Assembly: GCA_963718635.1 (NCBI GenBank)
Contig: OY970367.1
Span: forward strand, 2,480,001 to 2,544,000
DNA from: JAIOQJ01 sp963718635
Lineage (GTDB): Bacteria; Planctomycetota; Planctomycetia; Gemmatales; Gemmataceae
Length of the DNA stretch: 64,000 bases
Direction of reading: 5' to 3'
The notes under the pieces are model-generated. The model was not told the origin of the DNA. It was given only the letters and a program-made list of their open reading frames with translations, and ran no database searches. The position numbers were made by a program, and so were the translations under genes. Position 1 is the stretch's first letter, and each line of letters opens with the position of its first letter. Positions 53,859 to 63,445 of the stretch are shown here, piece by piece.

Positions 53859-55930
53859 ATGTCCACCACCCATAAAGCCCGGCCCTTGTTCGATACGCCG
53901 ATCGTGAAGCGGGCGCTGCTCGGCGCCATCGTCAAGCTCGATCCAAGGCACCTGCTGCGCAACCCCGTCATGTTTACGGTGTTGGTCGGCAGCATCCTGA
54001 CGACCTGGCTTGGCATCCGTGCCATCGGGGGCCAGGGGAGTGAATCGCCGACGTTCATCCTAGCTGTCTCCGCATGGCTCTGGTTCACCGTCCTCTTTTC
54101 TAACTTCGCGGAGGCAATGGCCGAGGGCGCGGCAAAGCCCAGGCCGATGCGTTGCGCAAGGCACGGCAGGAAATCGAAGCCCGCCGATTAGCCGAGCCTC
54201 GCCGCGATGCGCGCAGTGAACAAGTTGGCGCCGCCCAGTTGCGAACGGGCAATTTCGTTCTCGTGATGGCTGGCGAAAATATCCCGGCTGACGGCGAAGT
54301 CGTCGAAGGGGTCGCCTCCGTCGATGAGAGCGCCGTCACGGGCGAGAGCGCACCGGTCATTCGCGAAGGCGGCGGTGATCGCAGCGGCGTCACCGGCGGC
54401 ACGCGCGTCCTTTCCGATTGGTTGATCATTCGCGTAACGGCTAATCCGGGTGAGGCATTTCTTGATCGGATGATCGCCCTGGTGGAAGGCGCCAAACGGC
54501 AAAAGACGCCAAACGAAATCGCACTCGACATTCTCCTGGCCGCGCTGACCATCGTGTTTTTGGTCGTGTGCGTTACCCTGTTGCCGTTCTCCGCCTTCAG
54601 CGTCAAGGAAGCGGGACATGGCAGCGTCGTCTCCGTCACGGTCCTTGTCGCCCTTCTGGTTTGTCTCATTCCCACCACGATTGGCGGGCTGCTATCAGCG
54701 ATCGGCATTGCGGGCATGGATCGCATGATCCGCGCCAACGTCATCGCCACCTCGGGCCGAGCCGTTGAAGCGGCCGGCGATGTCGATGTATTGCTGCTCG
54801 ATAAAACGGGGACGATCACGCTCGGCAATCGCCAGGCGGTCCAGTTCATCCCGGCGCCGGGTGTTTCGCTGCCGAACCTCGCGGATGCCGCCCAGCTGGC
54901 ATCGCTGGCCGACGAGACGCCGGAAGGTCGCAGCATCGTCGTCTTGGCGAAAGAGAATTACCAGCTGCGCGGCCGCAACGTGCAAGAAATGGGCGCGACC
55001 TTCGTCCCCTTCAGTGCTCAGACACGGCTAAGCGGCGTCGATCTTGAGGGTCGCCAAGTGCGCAAAGGAGCGACTGACGCGGTCATCAAATTCGTTGAAG
55101 GCCATGGTGGAGAAGTCGGCGCCGAAGTTCGCCAAGCGGTCATGGAGATCTCCAAGAAAGGCGGAACGCCGCTGGTAGTGGCGGACGGTGCACGAACGCT
55201 TGGCGTGATTTACCTCAAAGACATTGTGAAAGGCGGCATCAAGGAACGCTTCATCGAGCTGCGGCGGATGGGCATCAAGACGGTGATGATTACGGGCGAC
55301 AATCCCCTAACCGCTGCGGTGATCGCCGCTGAAGCCGGCGTCGATGATTTTCTCGCCGAGGCCACGCCCGAAGCAAAGCTGAAGATGATCCGCGAGTATC
55401 AGGCGGGCGGCCGTCTTGTGGCCATGACCGGCGATGGCACCAACGATGCCCCCGCGTTGGCCCAGGCCGACGTTGCCGTCGCCATGAACACCGGCACGCA
55501 GGCGGCCAAAGAGGCGGGCAACATGGTGGACTTAGACTCCAATCCAACCAAACTCATCGAAGTGGTCGAGATCGGCAAGCAGTTGTTGATGACCCGCGGC
55601 GCTCTGACGACTTTCAGCCTCGCCAATGATGTGGCTAAATACTTTGCCATTATACCGGCTGCCTTTGCCAGCACGTATCCCGCGCTGAATGCTCTCAATG
55701 TGATGCACCTGGCCAACCCGGAAAGCGCGATCTTGTCCGCAGTGATTTTCAACGCTCTCATCATCGTGGCTTTGATTCCATTGGCACTCCGCGGGGTCAA
55801 ATATCGCGCCATCGGGGCAGCTAATTTGTTACGCAATAACTTGCTGATCTACGGCCTTGGCGGCTTGGTCATACCGTTTATCGGCATCAAAATCATCGAC
55901 GTGATTTTGGTGACACTCTACCTCGCTTAG
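53859..55930 (+). CDS. kdpB: Potassium-transporting ATPase KdpB (one apparent frameshift)
   Basis: The ~690-residue P-type ATPase starts MSTTHKARPLFDTPIVKRAL. At 54124-54132 (gagggcgcggc) one C is missing. Restoring it gives EAMAEGRGKAQADALRKARQ and joins the second frame. Conserved parts are SVDESAVTGES, the phosphorylated Asp in LLDKTGTIT, VMITGDNPLTA, GDGTNDAPALAQADVAVAMN and three C-terminal helices. It hydrolyses ATP to drive K+ through KdpA. Confidence 0.96.
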
Positions 55931-55936
55931 ACGCGA

Positions 55937-55992
55937 CGTATCTAGTTTAGCCGCGAGTCGTAGGCTTCCGGAGACTCGCGAGCGGCACGCTG
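55937..55992. repeat. Short inverted repeat between kdpB and kdpC
   Basis: AGCCGCGAGTCGTAGGCTTCCGG with CGGAGACTCGCGAGCGGC is a degraded family F hairpin. It lies inside the operon, in the 87-base gap. Confidence 0.6.
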
Positions 55993-56017
55993 GAACACAC
56001 AATCGGAGATCAAACAA

Positions 56018-56611
56018 ATGAAAACTCAACTACGCCCTGCCTTAGTAGTATTTGCTTTACTCACGCTTGTTACGGGCGTGGCCTATCCATTGTTCATAGC
56101 GCTGACCGCGCAAGTGATATTTCCACACCAAGCGAACGGCAGTCTGCTTCGCAATTCGCAGGGCAAAGCGATCGGCTCGGAGCTGATCGCTCAGCCGTTC
56201 GATGCACCTCACTACTTCTGGGCCCGTCCGTCGGCGACGTCGCCATTCAGCAACAACGCGACAGCTTCGTCCGGTTCCAACCTCGGGCCAACGAGTCCCG
56301 ATTTACTTAAAGCGCTCGGCGAGCGCATCGAAGCCATCCGCGCAGCCCATCCCGATCAGAAGGGACCGGCGCCGGCCGATTTAGTGACGACATCCGCCAG
56401 CGGGCTCGATCCGCATATTAGCCCCGCTGCTGCCGAGTATCAGGCCAATCGCGTGGCTGCAGCGCGAAACGTGAAGCCCGAAGAAATGCGCAAGCTCATC
56501 GCGGCTCATACCGAGGCGCGAACGTTGGGCGTTCTCGGCGAGCCGCGCGTCAATGTATTGACGTTGAACGTTGAGCTCGATCGGCGTTTTCCGATGCCCG
56601 TTGGGCAATAA
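56018..56611 (+). CDS. kdpC: Potassium-transporting ATPase KdpC
   Basis: The 197-residue subunit has one N-terminal helix (VVFALLTLVTGVAYPLFIAL) and a periplasmic domain with the family blocks GSELIAQPFDAPHYFWARPS, TSASGLDPHISPAAAEYQ and the closing LGEPRVNVLTLNVELD. It bridges KdpA and KdpB and supports ATP binding. Confidence 0.97.
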   Translation: MKTQLRPALVVFALLTLVTGVAYPLFIALTAQVIFPHQANGSLLRNSQGKAIGSELIAQPFDAPHYFWARPSATSPFSNNATASSGSNLGPTSPDLLKALGERIEAIRAAHPDQKGPAPADLVTTSASGLDPHISPAAAEYQANRVAAARNVKPEEMRKLIAAHTEARTLGVLGEPRVNVLTLNVELDRRFPMPVGQ

Positions 56612-56636
56612 CACGCGCGGTCTTGGCCCCGAGGCA

Positions 56637-56939
56637 ATGCATGTTGACCAAGATTCGACGGTTGATGACTGTTATGAATTGGGGTGTTCCATGAAGGGCA
56701 ATAAACAAATCTTCGAACGAGGGATTGGTCGGATTAACGACGATTGCGCGAGCCTCCTCGATTGGGAACGGCGCGTTTTCATCGTCGCGATCACCGGTCT
56801 GCTGCCAGGTCTGCTGCTTGGGTCGATCGTTGGGATCGCTTTAACTTTATTCGCGATCAGTTCCTCTACGGTCGTGGCACTCGGCGGGCTGATCGGCATC
56901 GTATTAGGCGGATTGTTCGAAGCGGATCATCTATTGTGA
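56637..56939 (+). CDS. Small two-helix membrane protein between kdpC and kdpD
   Basis: The ~100-residue protein from ATG 56637 (MHVDQDSTVDDCYELGCSMK) could also start at 56691 (MKGNKQIFERGIGRIND). Two hydrophobic segments are visible: VFIVAITGLLPGLLLGSIVG and STVVALGGLIGIVLGGLFEA. It lies 25 bases after kdpC and 187 before kdpD on the same strand, so it is probably in the operon, although most kdp operons have no gene here. Unknown family. Confidence 0.55.
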   Translation: MHVDQDSTVDDCYELGCSMKGNKQIFERGIGRINDDCASLLDWERRVFIVAITGLLPGLLLGSIVGIALTLFAISSSTVVALGGLIGIVLGGLFEADHLL

Positions 56940-57126
56940 ATCATCGCAGCTCTTTTCAAAGCCGGTTTGCTGTGCGCGAATCGGGAAGCCAGTTTATACT
57001 TCGCTGTCCCGATTGAGACTTTTCAACCGGCCGAAGGCCTGAAAACCAATGGCTCAGATCCCGCCGCGAGCGGTATATCAACGCTAATCGCGGGATCCCA
57101 GTCCTTTCCATAGATTCTCTCGTAAC

Positions 57127-59840
57127 ATGGCAAACGACCGACCCGACCCCGATTCGCTTTTGGCTCGCGTGCAGGAGGAAGATGCGCGGGCGGGTCGCGG
57201 CAAACTCAAAATCTTCTTCGGCTATGCCGCTGGCGTCGGCAAGACATACGCCATGCTCGAAGCGGCTCGGCGCGAGAAGGCCGATGGCGTCGAAGTCGTG
57301 GCCGGCTACGTCGAGCCTCATGGCCGTAAGGAAACCGAGGCTCTATTGGAAGGGTTGGAAAGCATCCCCACTCGTCCGATTCCCTATCAAGGTGTCATAC
57401 TTCGCGAAATTGATATCGACGCTGCCCTGGCCCGCAAGCCGCAACTTCTGCTCGTTGACGAATTGGCTCACTCCAATGCCGAGGGATCCCGGCACGCCAA
57501 GCGCTGGCAGGATGTCGATGAACTACTGGCCGCCGGCATCGATGTATGGACTACCCTCAATGTCCAACATCTCGAAAGCTTGAACGATGTGGTGGCTCAG
57601 ATTACCGGGGTGTCGGTTCGCGAAACGCTCCCCGATGCCCTGATCGAGAAAGCCGACGAGATCGAGCTGATCGATCTCACACCCGATGAACTAGTTGAGC
57701 GTTTAAAATCGGGCAAAGTCTATGTCTCCAAACAGGCGGAGCACACCCTTCAAAGTTTCTTCCAAAAATCGAACCTGCAGGCTTTGCGCGAATTAGCCTT
57801 GCGCGAGACCGCCGATCGCCTGCAGAAGGATGTCGAGTCGGCGCGAACGGAAAAGTCGGCGCGCGTGCCCCCTGGGCGACCCGCGATCGCTTGCTCGTCT
57901 GTGTGGGTCCAAGCCCGACGAGCGCCCGGCTCATCCGGACGGCCAAGCGAATGTCGGATGCGCTCGGCGCTGAGTGGTTGGCCGTCGCCGTCGAGAGATC
58001 AACGGGCGAAGGCGGCGTGTCGGCCGCCAAACAGCGGATCGCCCGCCATTTAGCGTTGGCCGAGCGACTTGGCGCCCAGACGCAAGTCTTGCTTGGCGCC
58101 GATGTCGCTTCCACCCTGCTCGAACACGCGCGGGTTCGCAATGTGTCGAAAATCATCGTCGGCAAATCAATTCGACCCTGGTGGCGGCGTGCACTCGGCC
58201 GCAGCTTCGTCGAAGTCATTCTCGATGGCAGCGGCGACATAGACGTGTACGTCATTCAAGGCCGATCGGATGCAACAGCCGTCGAACCACCGTCGACTTT
58301 GTCTTCGCCTCCAGTGAATTGGTCACATTATCTGGCAACCGCAATCGTGGTTGCCATATGCGGTCTACTAGGTTGGCTCAGCCAACACTGGAATCTGGCC
58401 GAAGCGAATCGCGCCATGGTTTTTCTGCTTGGCGTGGTCATCGTTGCGATTCGCTACGGGCGTGGCCCGGCCATCACTGCAGCAATTGCCAATGTGCTAG
58501 TTTTCGATTTCTTTTTCGTGCCGCCCTATCTCAGTTTTTCCGTCAGCGATGCCCAATACCTTTTCACGTTCGGTGTGATGTTAGGCATTGGTCTATTGAT
58601 TAGCACCCTTACTGCGCAGGTTCGCGAGCGCCTGCGGGCCACGCAACAACAGGAACAGCGAACTGCAGCGCTTTATCGACTGACCAAACAGATGAGCGAA
58701 GTGGTCGGCACGGAGTTCATCGTCCAGATTGCGGGCCGGCAGATCGGCGAACTTTTCGGCAAAGAGGTCGTGGTGTTCGTGCGCGATCCCGGCAAGCAAG
58801 TGGAACTGCGATTCGGCGCTGCGACCTCCATTGCCCAGACTCCCATCAATGCAATTGTCGCGCAATGGGTGGCCGACAACGACAAGACAGCCGGCTTCGG
58901 CACCGACACGCTGCCAAACGCCACGGCCCTGTTCGCTCCATTGACCGGCTCGCAACGAACTGTTGGAGCGGTGGGTGTGCGGCCTGAAAATCCCGAGCAC
59001 TGCTCGACCCCGAGCAACGCCGACTGTTGGAAACCTGCGCCAGCCTCGTCGCTCTCTCGATTGAACGCGATCAATCGGTGCTCGAAGCGCAGCAAGCGGG
59101 TCTCAAAGCGGAAACAGAACAGATGCGGAGTTCCCTGCTCAGTTCCGTCTCACACGATTTGCGGACGCCCTTGGCCGCGATAGCCGGGGCGGCGTCGAGT
59201 CTGATGGAAAATCCGGATGACATTGGCTCTCGGCAGGAACTTTTGCAAACCGTGATGGATGAATCGAGACGCTTGACTCGCCTTGTCGAAAACCTACTTG
59301 AGATGACGAAATTAGAGTCGGGCGCCGCTGCACCAACCGGCAGTGGCATGTATTGGAAGAAATCATCGGATCGGCCATTGCTCGATTGCGTCGCGACCTG
59401 GGAGACAGGCAGGTGGTCGTCCAGATACCATCTGATTTTCCCCTTCTCTATGTGGACGATGTGTTGATCGAACAGGTCCTTATCAATCTGCTCGAAAACG
59501 CGGCCCGCTATACGCCATCGCAAAGCCGGATCGACATCGTTGCCGAACGACTTGGGAAACGCGTCGAAATGAGAGTATGGGACAATGGCCCTGGCCTGCC
59601 TCCCGGCCTGGAAAAACGCATCTTCGAGAAATTCTTTCGCGGCGCCGGTCGGTCGTCCGACAGTCGTCGTGGCGTCGGGCTCGGCTTGGCGATCTGCCTG
59701 GCGATCGTCACAGCACACGGCGGTCGCATCACCGCGCCAATCGACCGGAAGGCGGCGCGGAATTTCTCATCTCGTTGCCGCTTGCCGAAGGAGCGCCGAT
59801 CGTGAACTTGGACGATGTCGCCGCTGGAGCGCAAAACTAA
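57127..59840 (+). CDS. kdpD: KdpD osmosensitive K+ sensor kinase (four apparent frameshifts)
   Basis: The KdpD domain (FFGYAAGVGKTYAMLEAARR, DELAHSNAEGSRHAKRWQDV, VWTTLNVQHLESLNDVV) leads to a universal-stress-like domain, four membrane helices (ATAIVVAICGLLGWLSQHWN onward), a GAF-like segment, the H box SSVSHDLRTPLAAIAG, and an ATPase (ENAARYTPSQ, DNGPGLPPG, GVGLGLAI). Single-base gaps near 57866, 58997, 59328 and 59731 split it into five pieces; restoring them gives ~905 residues, the normal size. The 57866 and 59731 repairs each recreate GGCC. It senses low K+ and phosphorylates KdpE, encoded one base downstream. Confidence 0.92.
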
Positions 59841-59841
59841 C

Positions 59842-60537
59842 ATGGCCGCTCCTACTCCAATGATTTTAATCGTGGAAGACGATCCTCCCATTCGGCGATT
59901 TTTGCATGCTTCATTGTCCGCTCAAGGATATCGGCTTGTGGAAGCTGAAGCCGGCGAAAAGGCCTTGCGCCAGGCGGTGCAACAACCGCCCGATCTCGTC
60001 ATCTTGGATTTGGGGCTTCCCGATATTGATGGCCAGCAGGTGTTGGTCCGCCTGCGGGAGTGGTTGACGGCGCCAATTATTATTCTTTCCGCACGCGATC
60101 AAGAGAAGCAAAAAGTGTTAGCCCTTGATGCGGGCGCCGACGACTATTTGACGAAACCGTTCGGCGCCGACGAGCTGTTAGCCCGTATTCGTGTCGCTCT
60201 ACGCCGTGCTGCCCGCCGTATCGACAGCACCGAACCTGCCGTATTTGAAACGGGTAGCCTCAAGGTCGATCTGGCGGCACGGTTGGTGTTCGTGGAAAAT
60301 GTCGAAGTCCATCTCACACCTCTCGAATATCGACTCCTTATTGTTTTAGTTCGGCACGCCGGCAAGGTTCTCACCCATCGTTTTTTATTGAAAGAAGTCT
60401 GGGGACCGCTGCAGCACGAGCCACACCATTTGCGCGTTCTCATGGCCGCCCTGCGGCGCAAGCTTGAACACGACCCTGCGCAACCGCGATTCCTGCTAAC
60501 CGAGCAGGGCGTCGGCTACAGGTTAGCCGTGGAGTAA
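59842..60537 (+). CDS. kdpE: KdpE response regulator
   Basis: The ~231-residue OmpR/PhoB-type regulator has a receiver (residues ~5-120; IVEDDPPIRRFLHASL, phospho-Asp in VILDLGLPDIDG, Lys in YLTKPFGADELLARI). A winged-helix domain follows, with VHLTPLEYRLLIVLVRHAGK, RVLMAALRRKLEHDPAQPRF and GVGYRLAVE. It activates the kdp operon when phosphorylated. Its ATG begins two bases after the kdpD stop. Confidence 0.96.
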   Translation: MAAPTPMILIVEDDPPIRRFLHASLSAQGYRLVEAEAGEKALRQAVQQPPDLVILDLGLPDIDGQQVLVRLREWLTAPIIILSARDQEKQKVLALDAGADDYLTKPFGADELLARIRVALRRAARRIDSTEPAVFETGSLKVDLAARLVFVENVEVHLTPLEYRLLIVLVRHAGKVLTHRFLLKEVWGPLQHEPHHLRVLMAALRRKLEHDPAQPRFLLTEQGVGYRLAVE

Positions 60538-60542
60538 AGCCC

Positions 60543-60696
60543 TCGTTTGTCGCTCGGCGTCGAACCTCTGCTGACGATCTGCTTCGATTAAGACGCGCAG
60601 AATGAAACCTTGCTCGAATTGCCTAGGTTTCGTCTGAGAAAAGCAGACGACGCAGAGCGTCGATTAAGACGTTCGACGCCGAGCGTCAAACGAGAG
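60543..60696. repeat. Long imperfect inverted repeat after kdpE
   Basis: CTCGTTTGTCGCTCGGCGTCGAAC at ~60543 pairs with GTTCGACGCCGAGCGTCAAACGAG near 60670-60694. Inner arms TGCTTCGATTAAGACGCGCAG / GACGCAGAGCGTCGATTAAGA extend it. It separates convergent kdpE and the membrane-protein gene and is a likely bidirectional terminator. Confidence 0.75.
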
Positions 60697-60701
60697 CGCG
60701 T

Positions 60702-61078
60702 CTACTTCTCGCGCTCATCCAAATTGAAGCGGTGCAGCAGTCGATGGACGACCGGCGCAAAAGAATGCCGGTGGCCAGGACGAGCGCCAAGCCGCTATAG
60801 AGGGCGTAGAGGCCGGCGAAGAGTTTGCCGTTCCACGTTTGGAGGTTGGCCAGTTGGCCCATGCCGGACAGGATCATGGATGCATTGACGAAGGCGTCGA
60901 TCCATTCCATTCCTTCGAAATGACGATAGCCGATCATGCCGCCAAACAGCGAGAAGGCGATGAGCGCTGTCGCGACGCCGAAACTGCTCGCGAGCCGTTT
61001 CAGGAAGGCAAGCCGGCTCAGCAACGCCTGGTGTTTGTTCTCCAGACCGATGATCGGACTCTCGGCACGTTTCTTCAT
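60702..61078 (-). CDS. Small membrane protein of unknown function (one apparent frameshift)
   Basis: From ATG 61078 the frame reads MKKRAESPIIGLENKHQALL, with three hydrophobic segments (FGVATALIAFSLFGGMIGY, ASMILSGMGQ and LFAGLYALYSGLALVLATGI). One missing T in the TTTT run at 60759-60762 shifts the end. Corrected, it ends ILFAPVVHRLLHRFNLDERE, stop at 60702, a far more typical membrane-protein tail. Total ~126 residues. Unknown family. Confidence 0.6.
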
Positions 61079-61177
61079 CGATAAAGCTCCTGCGGGGCCC
61101 TTCTGTCTTTTTGGCGAATCCATCCGTAAGAAGAGATTGAGCCTCTTGGACGCCGTTTCTCGTTGCGATCAACCATC

Positions 61178-61934
61178 ATGAACAATGTCGATTTTGCCGC
61201 CGATGCCATTATCTTCGGCGCCGGCGAGCCGGGCGAGCGAGCCTATCGAATTCGCGAAGGGCGCAGTCGGCCTTTTTCGCACTGTACTGGACCAGACCAC
61301 TCTTGTCGCCCAGTATGGGCCCGGCGAAGTCTTTGGCGAGATGAGTTTGATCGAAGAACGGCCTCACGCCCTGACGGCACGGGCCATCGGCGACGTCAAA
61401 GCCGCTAGCCTCACGCGCGATGAATTCGAGCGCCTGCTGACTACCGATCCGGTCACGTTTCGCCTTTACCTCAAGGCACTCTTCGAACGCTTGCGGAATC
61501 TCTCCGCGCCGGGCGACGCGATTCCGCTTGCGGAGCCGGTGCTTCATCCCGGCGTAACCTATGTGACTATTCATCCATTGACGCGCCGGGCCGCGGAGAC
61601 GCTGCCCGACGAAGGCCTCTTGATTCCCAAGTTTCCCTTTCGCATTGGCCGGGCGAGCGATGAGCATGAACGAGAGCCGCTCGATCTGAACGACCTTTGG
61701 CTGCTCGATCGGCCCCCCTTCAATATTGCGCGTAATCATTGCGTCATTGATGTACGGGGCCACGACGTTTTCATCAAAGACCGAGGGACCGCGACCGGCC
61801 TTTATGTAAATGAACTTCGAATCGGCGGGCATCTCGAACGCCGTCAAACTGACCTGCATATGGGCGACAACGTGGTCATCCTCGGTAGCGCGACATCACC
61901 GTACCAATTCCGCATTCATGTCGAGCGAGGCTAA
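61178..61934 (+). CDS. Cyclic-nucleotide-binding/FHA fusion protein (one apparent frameshift)
   Basis: The frame starts MNNVDFAADAIIFGAGEPGE, then YRIREG. One extra G at 61259-61261 must be removed to reach AVGLFRTVLDQTTLVAQYGP and the cNMP-pocket signature GEVFGEMSLIEERPHALTA. The C-terminal half is an FHA domain (PFRIGRASDEHEREPLDLND, RNHCVIDVRGHDVFIKDRGT, TGLYVNELRIGG). ~252 residues. No DNA-binding domain is present, so it is a signal reader, not a Crp-type regulator. The pocket has the GE...L core but an unusual PHA in place of the usual RSA. Confidence 0.82.
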
Positions 61935-61977
61935 AGCGGAAAGGTTAGGACTGGACTTATTAACCGTCCCCGTTTGG

Positions 61978-62212
61978 CCTCGCCGTTACCCCGCTTGTCG
62001 GGTTGGAGCGCACGTTCGTGACCAGCGTTCAAATTATGAACCCTCGCTCCACCCCGGCAAGCGGGGCGGCGGCGTGCCAGCGTTGGGCCGTTATCTAGCC
62101 ACGAACGTGCGCTCCACCCCGGCAAGCGGGGTGGCGGCGAAGCCTAAACGAAGGGTGTTCTGGCCACGAACGTGCGCTCCACCCCGACAAGCGGGGTGGC
62201 GGCGGATCCAAC
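61978..62212. repeat. Cluster of family E palindromes (gap 61935-62269)
   Basis: Four copies: CCCCGCTTGTCGGGTTGGAGCG, CTCCACCCCGGCAAGCGGGGCG, CTCCACCCCGGCAAGCGGGGTG and CTCCACCCCGACAAGCGGGGTG, each flanked by CACGTTCGTG / CACGAACGTGCG. The flank differs from the CGTAG flank of the 10803 cluster, so the hairpin core is conserved while the flank has changed. No gene here. Confidence 0.85.
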
Positions 62213-62269
62213 TGGAGAAGTTGTTTAATCCTGTATCCTAACTGCTTCCAACCTCAAAGGAATAACCCA

Positions 62270-62677
62270 ATGCAAGTTCAACCCTACTTAGATTTCAGTG
62301 GCCGTTGCGAAGAAGCCTTGGAGTTCTATCGCCGTGCCGTCGGCGCGGAAGTAACCATGATGATGCGGTACAACGAAAGCCCCGATCAAAGTATGATCAC
62401 GCCCGGTGTCGGCGATAAGGTAATGCACGCCAGCTTCCGCATCGGCGACTCGACCGTGATGGGTTCGGATGGCCGCAACACAGGAACGGCGAAGTTTGAG
62501 GGCATCTGCCTATCGCTGACGGTCGCCAACGAAGCCGATGCCAAACGCTACTTCGCTGCCTTGGGCGAAGGGGGCCAGGTGCATATGCCGTTGGCCAAGA
62601 CGTTCTTCTCCCCAAGCTTTGGCATGCTCGCGGATCGCTTCGGCGTAGCGTGGATGATTTACGTCCACGCAGGCTGA
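62270..62677 (+). CDS. VOC-superfamily protein, PhnB/YjdN-like
   Basis: The 135-residue protein opens MQVQPYLDFSGRCEEALEFY, the standard start of the PhnB-like (3-demethylubiquinone-9 3-methyltransferase-like) VOC family. It includes KVMHASFRIGDSTVMGSDG and FFSPSFGMLADRFGVAWMI. The fold is two beta-alpha-beta-beta-beta units. The role of this family is poorly known; it is not a true methyltransferase. The single gene is flanked by repeats. Confidence 0.9.
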   Translation: MQVQPYLDFSGRCEEALEFYRRAVGAEVTMMMRYNESPDQSMITPGVGDKVMHASFRIGDSTVMGSDGRNTGTAKFEGICLSLTVANEADAKRYFAALGEGGQVHMPLAKTFFSPSFGMLADRFGVAWMIYVHAG

Positions 62678-62700
62678 AACGTGCATCACGAAAAGCGCGT

Positions 62701-63273
62701 TCACGTGATTTCGACCTCGGCCGGCATCAACACGAACTCATCCTGCCCTTCGGGCGCTTTCGGTAGGTTAATCGACTTGGCCCGCCAGCCGGCATGTTCG
62801 AGAATCCCCTTGAAGGGCGGTTGGCCGGTCACATTGCCCACGAGGCGAATGGCCGAGGGATCGAAGCCCGCTTGCACAGTGACTTGTCCCCCTTCCTGAT
62901 TCGGCATCACAGGCTCCAGGGTTACGTGCTTCTTCAAGGTCGCTTGGGCCTTGGCGTGGATGTCGCGTACGGAGGCGCCGATCTGCTGGTCGTCGAACTG
63001 CTGGATGTTCTCCATCAGAAAATCGAGCAAGCGCGATTCACGCTGAAGCACCCCAAGCAAGCGCACCGGCTCAGCAGACGGCTTGGGCGGCGGCGGTGGA
63101 ACGAACAACTGCTCGAGACGGCCGGCAAAAGCTGCATCGGCGGCCGCCTTTTTCGCGACCTTGAAGCCCAAGTCCCGATTCGCTTTGCCGCCCGCTTGCA
63201 TCACGAGAATGGCATAGGCCGTGACTGCACCGACGATTAGACCTGCCGCCAGGCCGCCGAGAAACATTTCCAC
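62701..63273 (-). CDS. DUF2760 family protein with N-terminal membrane anchor
   Basis: The 190-residue protein begins MEMFLGGLAAGLIVGAVTAY (one helix). A proline run follows, then the DUF2760 core: VRLLGVLQRESRLLDFLMEN, DDQQIGASVRDIHAKAQATL, LEPVMPNQEGGQVTVQAGFD, AIRLVGNVTGQPPFKGILEH. DUF2760 is of unknown function, often near Hsp70-like genes in proteobacteria; no such neighbour is seen here. GGAG precedes the ATG. Confidence 0.88.
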   Translation of the reverse strand: MEMFLGGLAAGLIVGAVTAYAILVMQAGGKANRDLGFKVAKKAAADAAFAGRLEQLFVPPPPPKPSAEPVRLLGVLQRESRLLDFLMENIQQFDDQQIGASVRDIHAKAQATLKKHVTLEPVMPNQEGGQVTVQAGFDPSAIRLVGNVTGQPPFKGILEHAGWRAKSINLPKAPEGQDEFVLMPAEVEIT

Positions 63274-63404
63274 GTCGTTCTCCTTCTTCTTGCTTCGAGT
63301 CGATCATTGCACAAAAGATACGGAAATGGAGATTACTCTGCATCATCTTTTTGTCGAAGTCGCCGGTCCGGGTGCGCCAAGCAATTCTGGCAAAACGGAA
63401 GCTC

Positions 63405-63445
63405 GCCCTTCCCACCCTCCCCATGCAAAGCCAGGGGGAGGGTAA
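63405..63445. repeat. Partial family D repeat (gap 63274-63641)
   Basis: CCCACCCTCCCCATGCAAAGCC followed by AGGGGGAGGG is the compact form of the family D hairpin, between the divergent DUF2760 and sulfatase genes. The rest of the gap holds no gene but should contain both promoters. Confidence 0.75.

Noticed and set aside
57891..59467. Several separate sensor-kinase fragments
   Set aside because: End-to-end they make one KdpD in correct domain order with single-base joints.
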